In this document: positions 29,995 through 39,026 of the stretch, piece by piece
How positions within the stretch are numbered: the first letter of the stretch is position 1
Layout of the letters: every line of letters begins with the position of its first letter
Origin: Planctomycetota bacterium
GTDB taxonomy: Bacteria; Planctomycetota; UBA8742; UBA2392
Direction of reading: 5' to 3'
Length of the DNA: 43,382 nt
Assembly: GCA_020847415.1 (NCBI GenBank)
Contig: JADLBZ010000092.1
Span: 1 to 43,382, forward strand
Program-made: the position numbers and the translations under genes
Notes under the pieces: model-generated
Seen by the model: only the letters and a program-made list of their open reading frames with translations
Told to the model about the DNA's origin: nothing
Databases searched by the model: none

Positions 29995-30501
29995 GGGCGG
30001 TTCCTGCGTGGCGTGGGGGAGCGCGCCGACATTCAGTTTTATGCCTGCCCGGCTGTCACGCAAGCACAAGAGCTGGTTTGGAAGCCCTGAGCGAGGCGAT
30101 TCCAGGGCACCGAACAGGCGGGCATGGCAGCCGAACCGAGGTGTGCCTGCAGCACGACCGCCGGGTGCGAACCTGAGAACGCTCCAGCGGAGCGTTCCCA
30201 GGACGGCGGCGAGGCTGCCGCCGTACCGCGAGGGGGTTCCTCGAAGTCAGCTTCCAGCACCATGTCGCAGCAGATATGCCTGGGCCGCGCTCACTGAACT
30301 GCACGTCAGTTTTGCGGCAGGCGCGCTCAGGATCATGAAACAGCCTCTTCCAGCCGCGCAAATCCGCATTTTCCGGGGGAGGAGCCCCGCAGCCCGCCCG
30401 TATCAGCACCAGCAGCGCAAGTAACCCCTTTCGCGAACCCGTTGCGGCTTCCCTTGGCCGCGGCAGCATGGCTATCATCCGGTCCTTCCTGGGAACGAAC
30501 C

Positions 30502-32262
30502 ATGCGCCAACTCACTGCCCTGCGCCTGACCGCCCTTGCCCTGGCCGCCCTTCTGCTGGCTCCCCTGCTGACGCGCGCCCAGCCGGTGCCGCCGCCCCCA
30601 CCGGCGCCGGCGCCCGTGCCTGCCGTACCGGCAGAAGGCACCACGACCGTGTTGCGGCTGCCCGTTTACCTTGGCGAAACAACCCTGGACCCCCACGCCG
30701 CCCGCGACGCCGAGAGCTTCCGGCTGCTGGCCTGCATCTATGAGGGCTTGTACTCGCAAGAGCCGGGCTCGCCCCTGAACATCCAGCCGCGCCTGGCCGA
30801 GGCCCTGCCCGAAGTGAGCGAAGACGGCCTCACCTGGACCATCCGGCTGCGCAAGGACGTGAAGTTCCACAACAGCGCCTGGTTTCCTGAAAAGACCCGC
30901 ACCCTGCGCGCCCGGGACGTGCTGGACAGCCTGAAGCGCCTGGCTGCCGTCGGGCCGGAGGCCTCGATGTACTGGCTGATGCAGGGGGCAGTCGTGGGCC
31001 TGGATGCCTACGGCGAGGCCGCGCGTGACAGCCTGGACTTCGGCGCCAATGACAAAGAAGTGGCGGGCCTGAAGGCCGTGGACGAGCACACCGTGCAGAT
31101 CAAGCTGACGCGGCCTTTTGGCGCGCTGCTTTCCGTTCTGGCCCACCCCTGCACCAGCATCATGCCGCGCGAGCTGATGAACGGCGTCGGGCTGGGCTGC
31201 AGCAGGCTGACAGTTGGCACGGGCCCCTACCGGCTGCATGCCATAGCAGAGGACAGCCTGTGGGTGCTGAAGCGCTTCGCGGGCTATTGCGGCGAGCTGC
31301 CGCACTACGAGCGCGTGGTGTTTTTCATGGCAAGCGACCAGGAAACCGCGTTTTCGAACTTTGCGCAGAAGCAGGCGATGGAAGTGTCCCTGAACGTGAA
31401 CTCGACGGACCTGATGCAGAAGAAGCCCGGCAGCCTCTTTGCAGCCACGCCCTGCACAGCCGAGTGGGTGCCGCGCGTGGGCAACCGGTTTGCGGTGTTT
31501 AACATGCAGAGCGCAATCTGGGGCGCCCTGGACGCCGACGGTCGCGGCCTGCGCCGCGCGGTGAGCCTGGCCTTTGACCGCGCCAAGTTGATCGCCACCA
31601 TCCAGTATGCCCCGGGCTGGGCCGCTCCCAGCGACACGCTGTTGCCGCCCGGCTGCGAAGCCGCCGACCTGGAGCAGAATCAGGGCTGGGGCCAAACGGA
31701 TGCGAATGCCGCCAAGCTCGCCCTGGACGGCACCAAGTACAAGGGCGGCGTGGACCCCGCCACGGGTAAGGCCCTAGTCCTGAAACTCGAGCTTTCCGCG
31801 AGCCAGATCAACCGGGCATTTGCCCAAACCCTGAGCAGCGCCCTGAAGCCCCTGGGTATCACCGTGGATGCCCAGTACGTGACGGGCGCGCAGGCAGCGC
31901 GGCCTTCGGGCGACCTGCGCATGGTGGGCTGGTACCTGGACTTCCCGGACGCGCAGAACGTGCTCCAGCTATGGGCCGGTCGCAACGCGGGCGTGGAGGC
32001 CGAATTTGGCAACCACGCGGGCTACCGCAGCGCGGACTACGACAAGCTCTATGCTGAGTTTGAGTCGCTGCTGCCCGTGGCGGCTGGCGAAGCTCGCCGA
32101 CGCGAGCTGGTGGCGGCCCTGTTGCAGCGCCTGGAGGAAGACCGCCCGTTCCTGGCACTGGCCCAGGAGTCCCTGCCGCGCATGCGCAGCACCCTGGTGC
32201 AGTGGCCCCAGGTGCCGGCAGCCACCTACAACGACGTACGCCACATCAAGGCGCAGGAATAG
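30502..32262 (+). CDS. Peptide/oligopeptide ABC transporter solute-binding protein (family 5), copy 1
   Basis: Signal peptide MRQLTALRLTALALAALLLAPLLTRA; TTLDPHAARDAESFRLLACIYEGLY...AEALPEVSEDGLTWTIRLRKDVKFHNS; SBP_bac_5 layout. Confidence 0.87.
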   Translation: MRQLTALRLTALALAALLLAPLLTRAQPVPPPPPAPAPVPAVPAEGTTTVLRLPVYLGETTLDPHAARDAESFRLLACIYEGLYSQEPGSPLNIQPRLAEALPEVSEDGLTWTIRLRKDVKFHNSAWFPEKTRTLRARDVLDSLKRLAAVGPEASMYWLMQGAVVGLDAYGEAARDSLDFGANDKEVAGLKAVDEHTVQIKLTRPFGALLSVLAHPCTSIMPRELMNGVGLGCSRLTVGTGPYRLHAIAEDSLWVLKRFAGYCGELPHYERVVFFMASDQETAFSNFAQKQAMEVSLNVNSTDLMQKKPGSLFAATPCTAEWVPRVGNRFAVFNMQSAIWGALDADGRGLRRAVSLAFDRAKLIATIQYAPGWAAPSDTLLPPGCEAADLEQNQGWGQTDANAAKLALDGTKYKGGVDPATGKALVLKLELSASQINRAFAQTLSSALKPLGITVDAQYVTGAQAARPSGDLRMVGWYLDFPDAQNVLQLWAGRNAGVEAEFGNHAGYRSADYDKLYAEFESLLPVAAGEARRRELVAALLQRLEEDRPFLALAQESLPRMRSTLVQWPQVPAATYNDVRHIKAQE

Positions 32263-32289
32263 GGCGCCGACCAAGCAAGGAGCCGGACG

Positions 32290-34353
32290 ATGGCTGACCC
32301 CATGAAGACCCCGGCACACGGCAAGGTGTTGCGGTTCGCCCGGGCGGCGGCAGCGCTGCTGCCGCTGCTGTGGAACACCGGCTGCGGCGGCACCGCGACG
32401 ACGCTGGCAGCAGAAGATGAAGGCCTGATTGTCATCCGTCGCTCGGAGGCGGAAGACCCCAAATCCATTGACCCGCACAAGACCGGCGACGTGATCTCGT
32501 CGCGCCATGCTTCCATGGCCTATGAAGCCCTGCTGGAGTACGACTTCCTGGAACGCCCAGCCAAGCTGATCCCCTGCCTTGCAGAAAGCCTGCCCCAATA
32601 CGACGCGGCCACCAACACCTATACGTTCCGGCTTCGGGACGACGTGTACTTCAGCGACGACCGGTGCTTTCACCCCGATGCCACGGGCAGGACTTTCGAG
32701 GAGGAAGGTCTTGGCCCGCAGGGCACCAAAGGTCCAGGTCGAAAGCTGGTGGCAGCGGACCTGGCCTACAGCTTCAAGCGCCTGGCTGCACTGCCCGACT
32801 CGGAGGGTTTCTGGGTCATTGAGGGCAAAGTAGCGGGCCTGGATGCGTTCCACGCCGAGGCGGCACCCCTGAAGAAGGACAACTACGCAGAAGACGCCGA
32901 GTGGCGCGCCAAGCTGGAAGAGCCGGTAGAGGGCCTGAGCACCCCCGACGACCGCACCCTGAAAGTGCGCTTGACCGAACCCTACCCGCAGTTTCTGTAT
33001 GCCATCTCCATGACATACGGCGCGGCAGTGGCCCGCGAAGCCTGCGACTACTACGGCAAGGAACTGGCCCGTCACGCCGTGGGTACAGGTCCCTATCTGC
33101 TTACCCAGTGGCGCTTCAACTCGCAGATCACCTGGGAGCGCAACCCGAACTTCCGCAAGCAGTACTTTCCCACCAGTGACAAGCCCGAGCACGCACGCTT
33201 CAAGCCCTACATGGGTAAGCAGCTTCCGCTGGCTGACAAGGTGGTCTACCGCATCATCAAGGAAAGCCAGACCGACTTCCTCGAGTTCATGCAGGGAAAC
33301 CTGGACGTCTGCGGCATTGACAAGGACCAGTTCAGTGCTGCCGTGACAACCCAGAGCGAAGTTACGCCCAAGCTGGCCGAGCGCGGCATCCAATTGCTCA
33401 AGTACGCCGAGCCGACGATCAGCTACATCAGCTTCAACATGAACGACCCGGACGTGGGGACTCCCGGCGGCGAGAAAGCCCGGGCTATCCGCCGCGCCTT
33501 GTGCCTGTGCATTGACCGCGACGACCACATCCGTCGCTACCTCAACGGCCGCGGCGAACCCGCCAGGCAACTGGTGCCCCCGGGCACTTGGGGACACGCC
33601 GCCGGGTGCGAGATGGCTGTGCAACAGTACGACCCGGCACGCGGGCGGGAGATCCTCACTGAAGCAGGCTTCCAGCTCGAGAAACAGGGCGAGACCCTGT
33701 ACCGCGCCGTGGATCCAGCGACGGGCAAACAGGTGGTCGTGAATGTCCTGCTGCGCCGCAATGACGCCCAGGCCGGCGACTACGTGACCTTCCTGAAGGC
33801 CTGCGGCGACAAGGTGGGCATCAACCTGCAGGCCGAGCGCATGACCTTTGCCGAGTTCCTGAAGCGTCAGAACGAGGGCACCGGTCAGGCCTACGACGCC
33901 GGCTGGGTCATGGACTACCCGGATGCCCAGAACATGCTGCAGTTGCTGTACGGACCCAACAAGCCACCCGGCATCAACAGCGCCTCCTACGCCAGCCCGG
34001 AGTACGACCGGCTGTACAAGGAGATGTCGGTCCTGGATGAGACCGATCCGATGCAGAAACAGCGCAAGGCCGAACTGATCGCGGCCATGCACAAGGAGTT
34101 GGACAAGGACGCTCCCTGGGTGGTGCTGAACTTCCGCAAGACGTACTCGCTATACCACTCGTGGTATGCTCAACCAGATCCCAACCCGTTTGCCTACACG
34201 TACGTCAAATTCATCTATTCGGACACCCCATCGCGCGCGCAGAGGGCCACCAGTTGGGCCGAAAGGCCCTTATTGCCTGCGCTGGTGATGCTTGGTCTGC
34301 TGCTGCTCCCCGCGGGCCTGATGGGCGCGCGCATCCTGAAACAGGGCCGTTGA
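32290..34353 (+). CDS. Peptide/oligopeptide ABC transporter solute-binding protein (family 5), copy 2, with C-terminal TM
   Basis: DPKSIDPHKTGDVISSRHASMAYEALLEYDFL...LAESLPQYDAATNTYTFRLRDDVYFSDD; C terminus LLPALVMLGLLLLPAGLMGARILKQGR. Confidence 0.87.
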   Translation: MADPMKTPAHGKVLRFARAAAALLPLLWNTGCGGTATTLAAEDEGLIVIRRSEAEDPKSIDPHKTGDVISSRHASMAYEALLEYDFLERPAKLIPCLAESLPQYDAATNTYTFRLRDDVYFSDDRCFHPDATGRTFEEEGLGPQGTKGPGRKLVAADLAYSFKRLAALPDSEGFWVIEGKVAGLDAFHAEAAPLKKDNYAEDAEWRAKLEEPVEGLSTPDDRTLKVRLTEPYPQFLYAISMTYGAAVAREACDYYGKELARHAVGTGPYLLTQWRFNSQITWERNPNFRKQYFPTSDKPEHARFKPYMGKQLPLADKVVYRIIKESQTDFLEFMQGNLDVCGIDKDQFSAAVTTQSEVTPKLAERGIQLLKYAEPTISYISFNMNDPDVGTPGGEKARAIRRALCLCIDRDDHIRRYLNGRGEPARQLVPPGTWGHAAGCEMAVQQYDPARGREILTEAGFQLEKQGETLYRAVDPATGKQVVVNVLLRRNDAQAGDYVTFLKACGDKVGINLQAERMTFAEFLKRQNEGTGQAYDAGWVMDYPDAQNMLQLLYGPNKPPGINSASYASPEYDRLYKEMSVLDETDPMQKQRKAELIAAMHKELDKDAPWVVLNFRKTYSLYHSWYAQPDPNPFAYTYVKFIYSDTPSRAQRATSWAERPLLPALVMLGLLLLPAGLMGARILKQGR

Positions 34354-34360
34354 AAGACCC

Positions 34361-35386
34361 ATGCTCGCCTACATCCTGCGCAAGCTTGCCTACGTGCCGC
34401 TGACCCTGTTCGGGGTCATCCTGATCACGTTCATCCTGTTCTTCATGGTGACCAGCCCGGAGTCCCTGGCGCGGCAGCGCCTGGGCCCCAAGGCCAGCCA
34501 GACCCAGGTCATCGAGTGGATGGTGAATGCCGGGTATGTCTCGTGGACTGACGATGGCGAAGCCAAGCGCAAGGCCGCTGCCGAGGCCCCGGAACCGCCG
34601 GTGTTTGAGGATGGGGTGGATTTTACCCGCACCAGCAAGACCGTCTTGTTCGGGCGCTATGTGCGCGACATTGCCGCCTTTGACTATGGGCTGGATCGTC
34701 GCGACCGCCCGGTGATGCGTGTGCTCTACGAGGGCATGTGGGCCAGCCTGGCATTGACGCTGCCGGCCTTCCTGGTCTCGGAGTTCCTGGGGCTGTTCTT
34801 TGGCCTCTTTGCGGCACTTTACCGGCAGACCCGCATTGACTACGTGCTGGTCGTGACCGCCATTCTGGTCATGAGCATCAACTCGATTGCCTTGTATATG
34901 TTCGGCCAGAAGTTCCTGGCCGCCGAGTGGAACTACTTCCCGGTCAGCCATTTCGCCGACGGCTTCGGCGCGCTGCGTTACCTGATGCTGCCGGTGCTGC
35001 TGTACGTCTTCGTCACCTACGGCGAACACCTGCGCTTCAACCGGATCGTAATGCTGGACGAAGCAAACCAGGACTACGTGCGCACCGCACGCGCCAAGGG
35101 ACTCAACGAGAATGCCGTGCTCTTCAAACACGTGCTGCGCAACGGGATGATCCCGCTGATCACGCGCTGGGTGGTGGCAATCCCGGGCCTCTACCTGGGC
35201 GCGCTGGTGCTGGAGCAGTTCTTCTCGATTCCCGGCCTGGGCTACCTGACCGTGGACGCCATCGCCAACAGCGACGTCAACGTTGTGCGTGCCACCGTGG
35301 TGCTGGGCGCAATCAGCTTCATGTTGTCCAACCTCGCCTCCGACGTGCTTTACGCCGTCGTGGACCCGCGGGTCAAACTCGGCTAA
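34361..35386 (+). CDS. Peptide ABC transporter permease, OppB/DppB type
   Basis: MLAYILRKLAYVPLTLFGVILITFILFFMV...DEANQDYVRTARAKGLNENAVLFKHVLRNGMIPLITRWVVAIPGLYLGALVLEQFFSIPGLG. Confidence 0.92.
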   Translation: MLAYILRKLAYVPLTLFGVILITFILFFMVTSPESLARQRLGPKASQTQVIEWMVNAGYVSWTDDGEAKRKAAAEAPEPPVFEDGVDFTRTSKTVLFGRYVRDIAAFDYGLDRRDRPVMRVLYEGMWASLALTLPAFLVSEFLGLFFGLFAALYRQTRIDYVLVVTAILVMSINSIALYMFGQKFLAAEWNYFPVSHFADGFGALRYLMLPVLLYVFVTYGEHLRFNRIVMLDEANQDYVRTARAKGLNENAVLFKHVLRNGMIPLITRWVVAIPGLYLGALVLEQFFSIPGLGYLTVDAIANSDVNVVRATVVLGAISFMLSNLASDVLYAVVDPRVKLG

Positions 35387-35397
35387 CGGAGAGCGGA

Positions 35398-36459
35398 ATG
35401 CCCTGGAAAGATGTACTTCGCCAGCTTCTCAAGCGCCGCCTCGCCGTGGCCTGTTTCATCGTCATGGCCCTGTTCACGTTCGTGGCAGCCACCGCCACAC
35501 TGTGGGTCAGCGACTCCGACCTCGCCGCCCGCACCAGCGAGAACGCACTGGACGAGAAGACCGGCCTTGAGCGCAGCTACCATCCCCCGGGCTGGTACCT
35601 GTGGCTGCAGCCGGACCACGACCACTTCCGCAAGACCGGCCAGGACCCGGCCACGAAGCTCGACAACCCGCCCCTGCCGCAGGAGAAACGCGCTTGGGGC
35701 TTCTTCGATGCCCGCACCTGGCACCTTCCGCTTGGCTGCAACATCCACGGCGTGTCTGTGCTGGCCAAGCTGGTGCGCGGCACCCAGCTCGCGTTCCTGA
35801 TCGGCATCGTCCCCACCGTGATCAGCAGCATCATTGCGGTCATCATGGGCCTGTGCGCGGGCTACTTCGGCAAGTGGATCGACGACGGCATCGGCTACCT
35901 GATCAACACCCTTGCCTCAATCCCCTTTGTGCTGTTGCTGATTGCCTTTATTCAGGCCGTGCGCGACAGCGAAGGCATTGCCCGGTGGTTCGAGAAGTTC
36001 GGCATTGAGGCCAAAGACTCCCGCAACCTGATCCTGGTGCTGGTGGTCATCGGCCTGACCACCTGGATCGGCCTGAGCCGGCTGGTGCGCGCCGAAGTGA
36101 TCAAACACAAGAACCGCGAGTATGTGCAGGCAGCCCGCGCCTTGGGTGCCAGCCATCTGCGGGTGATCTTCAAGCACATCCTGCCCAACGTGATGCACCT
36201 GGTGATCATCACGTTCACGCTGGGATTCGTGGGCTCCGTGGGGCTTGAGGTGTTCCTGAGCTTCGTGGGCATCGGCATTGACAGCACCCTGCACACCTGG
36301 GGGCAGTTGATTGTGGGCGGCCGCAACGAGTTGCAGCGCGAGCCCAGCGTGTGGTGGCCGCTCACATTTGCCACCGGGGCGCTGTTTACCCTTTCGCTGG
36401 CTTTCAGCCTCTTTGGCGATGCTTTGCGCGACGCGCTTGATCCCAAGCTGCGCACCTAG
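35398..36459 (+). CDS. Peptide ABC transporter permease, OppC/DppC type
   Basis: LGCNIHGVSVLAKLVRGTQLAFLIGIVPTVISSIIAVIMGLCAGYFG...REYVQAARALGASHLRVIFKHILPNVMHLVIITFTLGFVGSVGLEVFLSFVGIGI. Confidence 0.92.
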   Translation: MPWKDVLRQLLKRRLAVACFIVMALFTFVAATATLWVSDSDLAARTSENALDEKTGLERSYHPPGWYLWLQPDHDHFRKTGQDPATKLDNPPLPQEKRAWGFFDARTWHLPLGCNIHGVSVLAKLVRGTQLAFLIGIVPTVISSIIAVIMGLCAGYFGKWIDDGIGYLINTLASIPFVLLLIAFIQAVRDSEGIARWFEKFGIEAKDSRNLILVLVVIGLTTWIGLSRLVRAEVIKHKNREYVQAARALGASHLRVIFKHILPNVMHLVIITFTLGFVGSVGLEVFLSFVGIGIDSTLHTWGQLIVGGRNELQREPSVWWPLTFATGALFTLSLAFSLFGDALRDALDPKLRT

Positions 36460-36476
36460 TATCAACAGCTTCCTGA

Positions 36477-37223
<747 letters not shown>

Positions 37224-37229
37224 CCCGGA

Positions 37230-38387
37230 TCAACCGCCCTTGGCCGGCTTGGCGCCCACAATGCGCAACAGCGCTTCGCCGTAACGCTGGGCGCGGCTGC
37301 GGCCCACGCGGGGCACCGCCGCCAGCTCTTCGACCGTACGGGGGCCCTTCAACACCAGTTCGTGCATCACGGCTGTGGGCAGAATGGCCTGCAGGCCCAA
37401 CCCGCGCTTGCGGGCCTCGTCCTCGCGCCAGCGTTTCAGGCGACCCACGCGGTCCCGCTGGCGGGGGTCCAGCCGCGGCCCCTCCGGGGCGGGCTTGCGC
37501 GGAGCACGCAGGGGGGCGGGGTCGGCTTCGCCCGCGCACACCGCTTCCAGCAGCGTTTGCCCGTGGTTTGTGCGCAACCACTCGCCCACGCCGCGCAGGT
37601 TCTCCAGGTCTGCCGGCGCTTTCGGCCGCAACCGGGCCAGGTCCAGCAGGGTCTGGTCCGAGGCCACACGAAAAGCGGCGCGGTCCAGGGTGCGGGCCAG
37701 GTTGTTGCGCCAGGCGTAGAGGGCCTTCAGCACGCCCCGACCGGTGTCGTCCAGGTCCAGGGCTCCGCGGATCTTGCGGAAGCGCTCGGGGTCAAACTCG
37801 CGCTCGCGGGGCTCGGATTCGCGCACGGCATCGCACTCAATGCGGTACTCGTCGGCAAGCTCGTGCTTCTCCAGCTCCTGCCAGATCAGGTCATGGATCC
37901 GGAACAGGTGGCGCGTGTCGTTGATCAGGTAGCGCACCTGCTCCAGCTCAATGGGCCGGCGGCTCCAGTCGTGGCGCTGCAGGTCTTTCTCGAGGTGCAG
38001 GCCAAGAAACGTCTCGGCCAGCACGGCGAGGCCTGTCTGGGCATAGCCCAGCAGGCTCACCGCCAGCGCGGTGTCCTGCACCATCCCGAACTCGAAGCGG
38101 TAGGCACGCTTGAGGGCCAGCACGTCGTTGTGGCCGCTGTGCATCAGCACCGGCACATCGGGCCGGTCCAGCAGGCGCTGCAGGCGCCGTGAGTCCTCAC
38201 CCAGGGCCAGGGTGTCCACCACAAAGTTGCGATCCTCGCTGGAGAGCGTGACGATGCAGACACGGTCGTGGTAGTTGTGGAAGCCGTCCGACTCCACGTC
38301 CAGCGAGATGCGCGCCGACGCCAGCAACTCATCAATGACAGATTCCAGCCGCTCGGGCTTGGTGATGATCTCGGTATTTTCGGGCAC
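37230..38387 (-). CDS. rnd: Ribonuclease D-like exoribonuclease with HRDC domain (probable GTG start at 38387)
   Basis: ISLDVESDGFHNYHDRVCIVTLSSEDRNFVVDTLALG...VLMHSGHNDVLALKRAY...MVQDTALAVSLLGYAQTGLAVLAETFLGL; HRDC-like C terminus. Confidence 0.87.
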   Translation of the reverse strand: MPENTEIITKPERLESVIDELLASARISLDVESDGFHNYHDRVCIVTLSSEDRNFVVDTLALGEDSRRLQRLLDRPDVPVLMHSGHNDVLALKRAYRFEFGMVQDTALAVSLLGYAQTGLAVLAETFLGLHLEKDLQRHDWSRRPIELEQVRYLINDTRHLFRIHDLIWQELEKHELADEYRIECDAVRESEPREREFDPERFRKIRGALDLDDTGRGVLKALYAWRNNLARTLDRAAFRVASDQTLLDLARLRPKAPADLENLRGVGEWLRTNHGQTLLEAVCAGEADPAPLRAPRKPAPEGPRLDPRQRDRVGRLKRWREDEARKRGLGLQAILPTAVMHELVLKGPRTVEELAAVPRVGRSRAQRYGEALLRIVGAKPAKGG

Positions 38388-38401
38388 GTTTCCCGGGCCG
38401 G

Positions 38402-38447
38402 GAGGCGGGAACGGGCAGCTTACCGTGAAGCTGCCGGTTCCCGCCTC
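38402..38447. repeat. Long inverted repeat between moaC and the RNase D-like gene
   Basis: GAGGCGGGAAC-G-GGCAGCTT-ACCGTG-AAGCTGCC-G-GTTCCCGCCTC, 19 bp with one G-G mismatch. Confidence 0.85.
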
Positions 38448-38507
38448 TAAGCCCTTCTCCTTCTGTCCTCGCCTGATCCTACAAGACACCCGGGGCAGGC
38501 GCACCGG

Positions 38508-39026
38508 TCAAGGGCGCCAGTCTCCGCTTTTGCCGCCGGTTTTCTCCAGCAGCCGCACACTGACCACTTCCATGCCCTTCTCCAGGGCCTTCACCATGTC
38601 ATAGATGGTCAGGGCCGCGACCGCGGCCGCGTGCAGGGCTTCCATCTCCACGCCGGTGCGGCCCGTGCACTTCACGCGCACCAGCACGCGAATGCCCGCA
38701 CGCCCCTTTGTGTCGTGCTTCAGGCCGGTTTCAAACTCGATCTCCACGCCCGACAGCGCCAGCGGATGGCACATGGGAATGGCCTCAGGCGTGCGCTTGG
38801 CCGCCATGATGCCCGCCACGCGCGCAACAGGCAGCACCTCACCCTTGGGCCCGCTGCCCTGCACCACGGCGGCGTGGGTGGCCGGCTCCATGCGCAGGAT
38901 GGCCTCGGCCGCGGCTGTGCGGGTGGTGATGTCCTTGCCGGAAACGTCCACCATGCGCGATTCCCCGCGCTCGTTGAGGTGGCTCAGCTTGGGCGTCCTG
39001 CGGGCCATGGAAGTTCCGTCACTCAT
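38508..39026 (-). CDS. moaC: Cyclic pyranopterin monophosphate synthase accessory protein
   Basis: LSHLNERGESRMVDVSGKDITTRTAAAEAILRM...AGIMAAKRTPEAIPMCHPLALSGVEIEFE...GVEMEALHAAAVAALTIYDMVKALEKGM; start overlaps the upstream stop. Confidence 0.95.
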   Translation of the reverse strand: MSDGTSMARRTPKLSHLNERGESRMVDVSGKDITTRTAAAEAILRMEPATHAAVVQGSGPKGEVLPVARVAGIMAAKRTPEAIPMCHPLALSGVEIEFETGLKHDTKGRAGIRVLVRVKCTGRTGVEMEALHAAAVAALTIYDMVKALEKGMEVVSVRLLEKTGGKSGDWRP

